Below, piece by piece: positions 1-5,553 of a stretch of 5,797 bases of DNA. This DNA is from an uncultured Coriobacteriaceae bacterium (lineage in GTDB: Bacteria; Actinomycetota; Coriobacteriia; Coriobacteriales; UMGS124). Made by a program: the position numbers and the translations under genes. The stretch covers positions 1-5,797 of the forward strand of contig USJP01000121.1 in NCBI GenBank assembly GCA_900555105.1. Reading direction: 5' to 3'. The first letter of the stretch is position 1. Each line of letters starts with the position of its first letter. The notes under the pieces are model-generated. The model was not told the DNA's origin, did no database searches, and was given only the letters and a program-made list of their open reading frames with translations.

Positions 1-91
1 TCGTGAGGTCCTTGTAATCCTTGCAGGCGAACTCGCAGGTCTTGCAGCCAGTGCAGCGGCTCGCGTCAAAGAAGAATCCGTACTGTGCCAT
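1..91 (-). CDS. dmsB: DMSO reductase iron-sulfur subunit DmsB, N-terminal part (cut by window edge)
   Basis: This is the electron-transfer subunit of a DmsABC-type reductase; it passes electrons from the membrane anchor to the molybdenum subunit through four 4Fe-4S clusters. Only the first 30 residues are in the window. They begin MAQYGFFFDASRCTGCKTC, almost the same as the start of E. coli DmsB, and hold the first ferredoxin motif with Cys13, Cys16, Cys19 and Cys23 (CX2CX2CX3C). There is no Tat or Sec signal, as expected for a subunit exported as a passenger with DmsA. The ATG at 91-89 is supported by AGGAG at 105-101 with a 9-base spacing. The gene lies 33 bases downstream of dmsA on the same strand, so the two are surely co-transcribed. 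The rest, including the other cysteine groups, lies left of the window. Family assignment is firm; the substrate of the complex is unknown. Confidence 0.93.
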   Translation of the reverse strand, partial: MAQYGFFFDASRCTGCKTCEFACKDYKDLT

Positions 92-124
92 GTTTGCTCT
101 CTCCTCTCCGATTGCTCGTCGCCG

Positions 125-2515
125 CTAGGCCTTGGTGACCTGGCAGATGTTGGTGTGCTGGGGGTTGCCCTTGGCAAGGGGGCTGGGGCGCAGCGTGGTG
201 AGGGTGTTGATGGAGCCACCCTTGTCCACACGGTCGCCATTCATGTCGGCGTCGTGCCAAGCACCCTGCGAGATGCAAACCACGCCGGGGGTGGTGCGGC
301 CGGTGACCTTAGCCAGCAGCTCGATCTCGCCAAACTGGTTCTTCACGCGGATGGTGTCGCCCTGAGCGATGTCGCGCTCCTCGGCGTCGACCGGGTTGAT
401 CCAGGCCTCCTGGGGGTTGGCTGCCTTGAGCTGCTCGTCGAAGCCCCAGCTGGAGTGCAGGCGGCCGCGATAGTGGAAGCCGGAGCACACGAGCGGGTAC
501 TCGTCGGTCGTGGTCTCGACGCCGTACCACTCGGTGGCGTACACAGGCACGGGGGCAACAAAGTCGTCGTCGGCGAACTCGTGGGTCTGGATGTACTGGT
601 CAAGAGCCTCGGAGTAGATCTCAATCTTGCCGGAGGGAGTCTTGAGGGGGTTGGCCTCAGGGTCGGCGCGGAAAGCTTCGCAACCAATGCGAGGCTTCTC
701 GGACTTCTGGGTCACAACACCCAGGTCGCGGAACACCTCGAGCGGGGGAAGCTCGGGCTTCTCCTCGCGGGCAGCCTCGTACAGGGAGTCAATCCACTCA
801 CGCTCAGTCTTGCCCTCGGTGAACTCCTCGCCCACACCCATGAGCTCGGCCAGCTCGCTGACCCACTCATAGTTGGTCTTGCGCTCAAACTTGCGCTCCT
901 CGAGGCAGGGCGAGCCGCAAATCATGTACGCGTCGTCCTCGCCCGTGTCGATCATGGAGTCCTGCTCGAAGCGGAACATGTCGGGCAGGATGATGTCGCA
1001 GTACTTCAGCGAGTCGCACATCACGATGTCGACGCCCACGACAAACTCGCACTTAGTGTCGTCGACCATGACATCGTGCACGTGGTTGATGTCGGAGTTC
1101 TGGTTGGTGATGCAGTTGCCGGCGTAGTTCCACACGAACTTGATGTTGGTGTCGAGCTTCTCCTTGCCCTTGACACCGTCGGCAACCCCGGTCATCTCGG
1201 TGCCGTGGTCGATGGCGTCGACCATGGAGAACACGGAGATCTTGGTCTTCACGGGGTTGTCACCAGCAGGCAGGCTCTTGAGACCGACGCTCGAGCGGGA
1301 CTCACGCAGGCCGGTGCTCGTGCCAGGAAGGCCGATGTTGCCCGTCAGAATCGGAAGCATGCAAATGGAGACGGCAGTCATCTCGCCGTTGGCGCGGCGC
1401 TGCGGACCCCAACCCTGACCGACATACAGGCTCTCGGCGTTGGCAATCTTGTCGGCAAGCTCACGAATGCGCTCGACGGAGATGCCGCAAATGGGAGCCG
1501 CCCACTCGGGGGTCTTCTCCACCATGTCGTAGCCGGTGCCCATGATGTAGTCGGTGTAGGACTTGTTCTGGCCCTTGGCGCTCTCAGGCATCGTGGACTC
1601 GTCGAAACCGACGCAGTAGGTGTCGAGGAACTCGTGGTCGACCTGGTCGTTCACAATGAGCTCATGAGCGATGGCAGAGCACAGAGCGGCGTCGGTACCA
1701 GGGTTGATGGGCTGCCACTGAGCGGAATGGCCCATGGCGGAGTCACTCATGCGGGGGTCGATGATGATAACCTCACCCTTTGCGTTCTCACGCATGCGGA
1801 CCCAGTCGTGGTGCGAACCAGCGCCACCCTGGCGCGTCTCAACGGGGCTGGAACCGAACATGAGGACGAGGTCGGCATCAGCCGCCGCACTCGTGGAAGA
1901 GGCAGGAGAGCCGCCCCACATGTAAGGCGAAATCCAGGAAATCTCAGCGGTAGAATAGCTACCGTAATAGCCAAGGCTGCCACCGAGCAGGTTCATGAGC
2001 CTGTTGATAGGGCGAGCCGTGGTGGCAGAGACACCCGTCGCGTAGTTGATGTACACAGCCTCGTTGCCATAGGTGTCGATGGTGTACTTCAGCTTCTCGG
2101 CGATGGTCTGAAGGGCCTCGTCCCAGCTGATCTGCTCGTACTGGCCGTCGCCGCGCTTCGTACCCTCAACGCGCTTCATGGGGTAGTTGATACGGTCGGG
2201 GTTGTTCATCCAGCGACGGTAGCTGCGACCACGCAGGCAGGCGCGGGGCTGCGGGTCATCGAGGTCGTTGGTGGGGTTGCTGTAGGTGTCGACCCACAGA
2301 ACCTCGCCGTCCTTCACATGGAACTTAAGCGCGCAGCGACCGGGGCAGTTAATGGCGCAGTGGCCCCAAACCTCGGTGACGCCCTCCTCGTAGGCTGCGG
2401 CCTCATCGGCCTTGGAGAACGTGGGGGCGCTTGCGGCACCTGCGGCTGCAAGGCCGGCGAGCACGCCGCTCGTGGCGACGAAGGATCGCCTTGAGATTGC
2501 GCAATCTCGAGCCAT
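125..2515 (-). CDS. dmsA: Tat-exported molybdopterin oxidoreductase, DMSO reductase catalytic subunit DmsA
   Basis: This is the catalytic subunit of a bis-MGD molybdoenzyme, 796 aa (E. coli DmsA precursor is about 814). Start: ATG at 2515-2513, with GAGGAA at 2526-2521; a longer in-frame start at 2614 is rejected because it would put 33 unrelated residues before the Tat leader. Residues 8-13 (SRRSFV) plus a hydrophobic Ala/Gly stretch to about 30 form a Tat signal, with cleavage probably near Ala36. Cys53, Cys57, Cys61 and Cys93 (CX3CX3CX31C, followed by LRGRSYRR) bind a 4Fe-4S cluster as in DmsA. Ser188 in YGSYSTAE aligns with the molybdenum-ligand serine of DMSO reductases. The C-terminal cofactor-binding domain carries INTLTTLRPSPLAKGNPQHT, close to E. 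coli DmsA. This separates it from cysteine- or selenocysteine-ligated formate and nitrate enzymes. It is first in an operon with dmsB. The natural acceptor (DMSO, methionine sulfoxide, an N-oxide or another compound) is not determined by these motifs. Confidence 0.93.
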   Translation of the reverse strand: MARDCAISRRSFVATSGVLAGLAAAGAASAPTFSKADEAAAYEEGVTEVWGHCAINCPGRCALKFHVKDGEVLWVDTYSNPTNDLDDPQPRACLRGRSYRRWMNNPDRINYPMKRVEGTKRGDGQYEQISWDEALQTIAEKLKYTIDTYGNEAVYINYATGVSATTARPINRLMNLLGGSLGYYGSYSTAEISWISPYMWGGSPASSTSAAADADLVLMFGSSPVETRQGGAGSHHDWVRMRENAKGEVIIIDPRMSDSAMGHSAQWQPINPGTDAALCSAIAHELIVNDQVDHEFLDTYCVGFDESTMPESAKGQNKSYTDYIMGTGYDMVEKTPEWAAPICGISVERIRELADKIANAESLYVGQGWGPQRRANGEMTAVSICMLPILTGNIGLPGTSTGLRESRSSVGLKSLPAGDNPVKTKISVFSMVDAIDHGTEMTGVADGVKGKEKLDTNIKFVWNYAGNCITNQNSDINHVHDVMVDDTKCEFVVGVDIVMCDSLKYCDIILPDMFRFEQDSMIDTGEDDAYMICGSPCLEERKFERKTNYEWVSELAELMGVGEEFTEGKTEREWIDSLYEAAREEKPELPPLEVFRDLGVVTQKSEKPRIGCEAFRADPEANPLKTPSGKIEIYSEALDQYIQTHEFADDDFVAPVPVYATEWYGVETTTDEYPLVCSGFHYRGRLHSSWGFDEQLKAANPQEAWINPVDAEERDIAQGDTIRVKNQFGEIELLAKVTGRTTPGVVCISQGAWHDADMNGDRVDKGGSINTLTTLRPSPLAKGNPQHTNICQVTKA

Positions 2516-2545
2516 AGTTGTTCCTCTCTCTCCTTGTGAACACAT

Positions 2546-2563
2546 CCCCGTCATCCGACGGGG
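2546..2563 (-). promoter_or_regulatory. Perfect 7-bp hairpin in the dmsA leader
   Basis: The dmsA transcript would contain CCCCGTC, a four-base loop GGAT, then GACGGGG, a perfect GC-rich stem. It ends 30 bases before the dmsA start codon, just upstream of two purine-rich ribosome-site candidates (2535-2530 and 2526-2521). No T run follows, so it is not a typical intrinsic terminator. It may mark the 5' end of a stable leader or modulate translation; the role is inferred only from structure and position. Confidence 0.5.
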
Positions 2564-2595
2564 CTCCCTTGCGCTCCCAAACGTTGGCAGAACCG

Positions 2596-2621
2596 GGCGC
2601 GTAGACATGGTCACACGCGCC
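2596..2621. repeat. Inverted repeat, 7-bp arms with 12-base spacer
   Basis: GGCGCGT at 2596-2602 is the exact reverse complement of ACGCGCC at 2615-2621. It lies in the probable dmsA leader. In GC-rich DNA such arms arise fairly often by chance, so it is listed as a structural observation and not as a proven site. Confidence 0.35.
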
Positions 2622-2629
2622 GCGCTGCA

Positions 2630-2641
2630 CCAAGCGCTTGG
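2630..2641. promoter_or_regulatory. 12-bp perfect palindrome CCAAGCGCTTGG, possible operator
   Basis: CCAAGCGCTTGG is its own reverse complement with no spacer. It lies a few bases downstream of the candidate -10 elements facing dmsA (2661-2656 or 2654-2649), roughly +8 to +20 of that transcript, where a bound repressor could block RNA polymerase. With no central loop it fits a homodimer DNA site better than an RNA hairpin. The binding protein is unknown. Confidence 0.4.
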
Positions 2642-2655
2642 GTCGACGATTACAC

Positions 2656-2684
2656 CTTATCGCCCACTGTATCCACCTTGTCAC
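2656..2684 (-). promoter_or_regulatory. Candidate promoter for dmsA-dmsB
   Basis: Read on the minus strand, GTGACA (2684-2679, 5 of 6 to the -35 consensus) is followed after 17 bases by GATAAG (2661-2656, 4 of 6 to the -10 consensus). An alternative -10, TGTAAT (2654-2649, 5 of 6), has no recognisable -35 at normal spacing. Either would give a leader of about 130 bases before the dmsA start codon. Both overlap or abut the half-site cluster, so occupancy there should affect transcription. Confidence 0.4.
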
Positions 2685-2700
2685 ATACTGTGGGTGACAA
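2657..2700. promoter_or_regulatory. Three-copy half-site cluster, candidate operator of the local regulator
   Basis: TTATCGCCCACTGTAT (2657-2672, plus strand) and TTGTCACCCACAGTAT (2700-2685, minus strand) match at 13 of 16 bases and face each other across 12 bases. A third, weaker copy, TTGTCACATACTGTGG (2678-2693, plus strand, 10 of 16), lies exactly 21 bases after the first and overlaps the second. As a result TTGTCAC at 2678-2684 and GTGACAA at 2694-2700 form a perfect 7-base inverted repeat with a 9-base spacer. Position between two divergent transcripts, symmetry and the two-helical-turn spacing suggest binding by a dimeric regulator. The LuxR-type protein encoded downstream of dmsC is the natural candidate, by inference. 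Confidence 0.5.
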
Positions 2701-2706
2701 CCATGA

Positions 2707-2735
2707 TTCTCCCTGGTAAAAAGGCGTGGTATGAT
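2707..2735 (+). promoter_or_regulatory. Extended -10 promoter for dmsC-luxR-torD arm
   Basis: TATGAT at 2730-2735 matches the -10 consensus at 5 of 6 and is preceded by TG one base upstream (2727-2728), an extended -10. The hexamer 17 bases upstream, TTCTCC (2707-2712), is a poor -35. A weak -35 with symmetric sites just upstream (centre near 2678, about -63 from a start near 2742) is the arrangement expected of an activator-dependent promoter. The leader would be about 127 bases. Confidence 0.5.
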
Positions 2736-2756
2736 ATTTTATGAAACACATGCGCA

Positions 2757-2768
2757 CCGCCCGGGCGG
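2757..2768. repeat. 12-bp perfect palindrome CCGCCCGGGCGG in the dmsC leader
   Basis: CCGCCCGGGCGG is self-complementary and is followed at once by GCCC, giving alternative pairings with the same G-rich block. It lies about 15-26 bases into the probable dmsC transcript. Composition is pure G and C, so chance occurrence in this genome is possible; it could be a DNA site or nucleate leader structure. Confidence 0.3.
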
Positions 2769-2868
2769 GCCCTTGGGAAAACCCGACCGACCGTCCCGAT
2801 GCGCGATACCGCAAGCAGATTTCTCGGCGCCAAGCCACCGCGCCATTGCACAGGGGAGTAGGTGAGAC

Positions 2869-3912
2869 ATGCGCGGGCTCGACTTTGCGCTCAACGACAT
2901 ATGCCTGGCAGCGTTCACCACACTCGCCCCCGGAGCGACGCTCGCCTATGTCGTGCTTGCCTGCACGCTGCTTCTCGGCAAGCTCGACAGCCGCCTGCGT
3001 CAGCGCATCGAGAGCTGGCTCATCGTGCCGCTTGCCGTGGCAACCGTGGGGCTCGTGGCATCAGCCACCCATCTGGGAACGCCGAGCAACGCCCTGTACG
3101 TCTTTCGCACTGTCGGTTCGTCTCCCCTGGCAACCGAGGTGTTTTCCGCCGTGCTCTTCTTGGGAACGTCGTGCTCATACTGGCTCGGGTGCATCTATAT
3201 TGAAGGGCGTAAGGCACTGCGCAGCCTGTGGCTTCTTGCCAGCATCGCCGCGGCCGTCCTCTTCATTGCCGGCACGGACCTCGCCTACGCAATGCCCACG
3301 GTCATCACATGGGACACGGTCCTCGCTCAAGCCATCCTGCCCTGCACGGCACTTGCCTGCATGACGCCGCTCGCGCTTCTTATATATACCTGTTCGGGAT
3401 ATACGAGCAAAGTCGGGCTCATGCGCATCCTTGCAGGCATCTCGCTGGTTTCAACCGCCGCCTCCTGCACTCTCATGGCAATGCAGCACATGGAGCTCGG
3501 CACGCAACGCAACGCCTTTGGGACGGCTGCCGAACTCGTGCCGCTCTACCCGGCCGCAATCGCCTTGTTCGGTGTCTGCCTTGTGGTGGCGAACCTTGGA
3601 AGCCTGCACGCCATGCGTCCATTGGCGGCGCAGGGCCTCGCCCCCGAAACGGCGGATGAAAAGGCCAGTGCCGGCCGAACCGGTCGGAACCGCTGTGATT
3701 CAACAGCACCCACCCCCAGCACGACCAGCCAAAACTCCGACACTCCGACGGCACACCTCGACCCCACCGCGAGAACCACACCCAATCGCTTCTCGCCCAT
3801 CGAACGCAAGGTTATTTTCAAGCTTGTGGCCATGTGCGCCCTCGCCTACGCCGGTACGTTCGTGGTGCGCTTCTGCTTCTACTGCTTCCATATGACTTCG
3901 GGGGTGGTGTAG
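2869..3912 (+). CDS. dmsC: DMSO reductase membrane anchor subunit DmsC
   Basis: This 347-aa protein is the quinol-oxidising membrane anchor of a DmsABC-type reductase. About eight membrane segments can be seen, near residues 10-36, 50-68, 86-108, 118-140, 150-173, 184-205, 225-246 and 314-336, as in E. coli DmsC (287 aa). Residues 68-76 (HLGTPSNAL) followed by RTVGSSPLATE match the E. coli HLGSP...RVGASALSNE block. His68 aligns with E. coli His65, a residue tied to menaquinol binding. The C-terminal FYCFHMTSG matches E. coli FYGLHMTVG. The extra length is mostly a Thr/Ser/Pro-rich insert at about 251-310, between segments 7 and 8. The ATG is fixed by an in-frame TGA at 2863-2865 directly upstream; GGGGAG (2853-2858) or AGGTGA (2860-2865) serves as ribosome site. 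It is unusual that this gene is divergent from dmsA-dmsB. It could instead serve another catalytic pair, but the setting favours this one. Confidence 0.88.
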   Translation: MRGLDFALNDICLAAFTTLAPGATLAYVVLACTLLLGKLDSRLRQRIESWLIVPLAVATVGLVASATHLGTPSNALYVFRTVGSSPLATEVFSAVLFLGTSCSYWLGCIYIEGRKALRSLWLLASIAAAVLFIAGTDLAYAMPTVITWDTVLAQAILPCTALACMTPLALLIYTCSGYTSKVGLMRILAGISLVSTAASCTLMAMQHMELGTQRNAFGTAAELVPLYPAAIALFGVCLVVANLGSLHAMRPLAAQGLAPETADEKASAGRTGRNRCDSTAPTPSTTSQNSDTPTAHLDPTARTTPNRFSPIERKVIFKLVAMCALAYAGTFVVRFCFYCFHMTSGVV

Positions 3913-3913
3913 C

Positions 3914-5482
3914 GTGACCACCGCGCTCTCGATACGTTTGGGAGTAGCCGGCTGGGGCTTTGCCCTCTTCCTGGCCGTCAACGCCGTGCAAGTGTGGGGC
4001 GGCGTCTTCCCTTTCCTGCCGCTCGAGTTCCAGACCGTCTCGGTGACGCTGTCGTTCTACGCCTCGCAGGCCGCGGCGTCGGTGGCGACCTACATCGCCT
4101 GTCTGGCGGGCGCTTACCGCTCCCCCATGTTGACGACCCGCGTGATGCCCAAACTCGCCGCCCCGCCCATGATCGCAGGCTGCCTCGCCCTCATCGCGGC
4201 CATGTACGTGCACTCACAAGTCGCCATCTACCTGGTTGTATGCTCAGGAATTCTGCAAGGTTTGGGAAGCACGAGCATGGCGCTGCTGTGGCAGAGGACG
4301 TTTTCTTCCTGCGATGACGAGCGCGGCGGGCTGCTACTCGTCTTGGGGACCGGCCTGAGTGCGCTTATCTATTTCGCCCTGTACATCTGCCCCGTGGCCG
4401 TAACCGCCTACCTGGTGCCCCTGGTGTTTCTGCCACTGTGCGCGGCGTCTCTCACGGTGTCCACGCGCAGGGTCGACCTCGACCAGCCTATGTTTGCCGA
4501 CGTGCCGCGCGAGCATCCCAAGGTTTATCGGCGCTTTGCGCGCGACTACTGGCGCAGCGCCTTGTCGGCCGGAGCCGTGGGTTTTGTAGCAGGCATTATG
4601 CGCGCTGTCGCACTGGCCGACGTCACGGCCGGAGACGTCGTCAACATGGCGAGCATGCTGGGTGCCCTGTTGCCGGCCACAGTCGTGCTGTGGCTTTGGC
4701 GAGGGTTGTCGTTTCATCTGAGCATGCGCAAGGCATACCGATGGGCGTTTCCCCCGCTCACGTTGGCCGTTGTCGCAATGCCGTTTGCTGGGGGCATGAC
4801 GTACCTCGAGGCGTTTGCCGGCGCCATGTACGCCGTGTACGCCTTCGTCCAGATGGTCCTGCTCATCCAATGTGCCCAGGCATCGCGCGACCGAGGCATG
4901 TGCCCTATCGTGACATACGCGTTCTGCTCGGGAATCATGCATGTCATGCACTTCGCCGGGTTCCTCTGCGGCTGGGCAACAGGCCTGGCAGACGGCTTGG
5001 ACGTGTTGCAGCTTTGTCAGGCGTCGCTTTTGGCCGTATGGGTGCTCGGACTTGTTTTGTTCTGCATCTGGGTGCGGCCGAACCAGGGGGCAGCAGGCAA
5101 AGACCGCAGCCCCGATGCCATCGAGTTCGTGTCGCTGAGCCCAGCTACGCCAAAGCCAAGCAAGGCCGAAGCCCCGATGGACGAGCCGGAAGACCAAGAG
5201 GCTCCGCTCAACCCGCTTGAAATTCCCGTGCGCCCCGTGCTCGACCGCGTGACGAAGCAGTACGAGGCAATCCGCCTAGCCTTCAGGCTCTCCGACCGCG
5301 AGACCGAAGTCATGGAGCACATCGCACGCGGCGACACCGTAGCGCGCATCGCCGAGAAGCTCGGAGTCTCCGAGAACACCGTGCGCACCCACACCAAGCG
5401 CGTCTACACCAAGCTGGGCATCCATTCCAAGCAGGAGCTCGGTGACCTCGTGCAGTCGTTCGAGCCGCTCAAGGTACGCTAA
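3914..5482 (+). CDS. Membrane-embedded LuxR-type transcriptional regulator, about 12 membrane segments
   Basis: This 522-aa protein joins an integral membrane domain to a DNA-binding domain. About 12 hydrophobic segments span residues 10-387, with a polar break at 181-212. A Pro/Glu/Lys-rich linker follows (about 390-445). Residues 458-517 form a GerE/LuxR helix-turn-helix: LSDRETEVMEHIARG, then IAEKLGVSENTVRTHTKRVY with the recognition helix starting near Ser486, then KLGIHSKQEL. There is no receiver or kinase domain, so it is probably a one-component sensor whose membrane part detects the signal. Start: GTG at 3914 with GGGGGTGG at 3900-3907; an in-frame TGA at 3893-3895 and no ATG before residue 72 support it. 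One base separates it from the dmsC stop, implying translational coupling. Membrane LuxR proteins of this shape are frequent beside molybdoenzyme genes in Coriobacteriia. The signal and the direction of control (activation or repression) are unknown; control of the dms genes and of itself is inferred. Confidence 0.9.
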   Translation: MTTALSIRLGVAGWGFALFLAVNAVQVWGGVFPFLPLEFQTVSVTLSFYASQAAASVATYIACLAGAYRSPMLTTRVMPKLAAPPMIAGCLALIAAMYVHSQVAIYLVVCSGILQGLGSTSMALLWQRTFSSCDDERGGLLLVLGTGLSALIYFALYICPVAVTAYLVPLVFLPLCAASLTVSTRRVDLDQPMFADVPREHPKVYRRFARDYWRSALSAGAVGFVAGIMRAVALADVTAGDVVNMASMLGALLPATVVLWLWRGLSFHLSMRKAYRWAFPPLTLAVVAMPFAGGMTYLEAFAGAMYAVYAFVQMVLLIQCAQASRDRGMCPIVTYAFCSGIMHVMHFAGFLCGWATGLADGLDVLQLCQASLLAVWVLGLVLFCIWVRPNQGAAGKDRSPDAIEFVSLSPATPKPSKAEAPMDEPEDQEAPLNPLEIPVRPVLDRVTKQYEAIRLAFRLSDRETEVMEHIARGDTVARIAEKLGVSENTVRTHTKRVYTKLGIHSKQELGDLVQSFEPLKVR

Positions 5483-5485
5483 GGC

Positions 5486-5503
5486 GCGGGCGCAGTCGCC
5501 CGC
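5486..5503 (+). other. GC-rich hairpin between the regulator and torD-like genes
   Basis: GCGGGCG (5486-5492), loop CAGT, CGCCCGC (5497-5503) form a perfect 7-bp stem three bases after the regulator stop codon. The bases after it (CCAACACGCACG) have no T run, so it is not a standard intrinsic terminator. It may protect the upstream message or reduce readthrough into the next gene. No separate promoter is evident in the 71-base gap. Confidence 0.4.
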
Positions 5504-5553
5504 CCAACACGCACGCATCCCATTCTCCTACCACGCCTTCGAAAGGAAGCAGC

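Larger units (their letters stand above)
2516..2868. promoter_or_regulatory. Divergent control region between dmsA and dmsC
   Basis: These 353 bases separate the two divergent start codons and hold no convincing gene. Starting from the dmsA side they contain the dmsA ribosome site, a tight hairpin (2546-2563), an inverted repeat (2596-2621), a 12-base palindrome (2630-2641), a cluster of three related half-sites (2657-2700), an extended -10 element facing dmsC (2727-2735), a second 12-base palindrome (2757-2768), and the dmsC ribosome site. The part from about 2650 to 2745 is clearly richer in A and T than its flanks, as expected for the promoter core. An ATG at 2741 opens a frame that runs into dmsC out of register; it has no ribosome site and is not called. 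Confidence 0.8.

Noticed and set aside
155..2494. 779-codon open frame on the plus strand, antisense to dmsA
   Set aside because: The product is a Val/Gly/Leu/Ala/His-rich mirror of the dmsA codon pattern with no recognisable domain. Long antisense frames are expected opposite a GC-biased gene, and dmsA has clear family motifs along its length.
125..2515. Catechol dehydroxylase (dopamine dehydroxylase type) identity for the molybdoenzyme
   Set aside because: The genome type suggests that family, but the CX3CX3C cluster, serine ligand context and C-terminal LTTLRPSPLAKGNP block follow E. coli DmsA closely.
2516..2614. Longer dmsA start giving 33 extra residues
   Set aside because: It would bury the twin-arginine leader inside the protein; the ATG at 2515 has its own ribosome site and puts the RR motif at residues 9-10.
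2516..2656. Molybdenum-cofactor riboswitch in the dmsA leader
   Set aside because: The leader is about the right length and has stems, but I cannot match the conserved structure of that riboswitch; a covariance-model search would be needed.
2741..3364. 207-codon open frame starting near the dmsC transcription start
   Set aside because: No ribosome site precedes the ATG, the product is Arg/Pro/Ser-rich, and most of it overlaps dmsC in another frame.
4334..5197. 287-codon open frame on the minus strand, antisense to the regulator
   Set aside because: It is Arg/His/Gln-rich with no membrane or domain pattern, lying opposite a well-supported gene; a composition artefact.
5486..5503. Intrinsic terminator after the regulator
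   Set aside because: The stem is perfect but no T run follows, so it is listed only as a hairpin.
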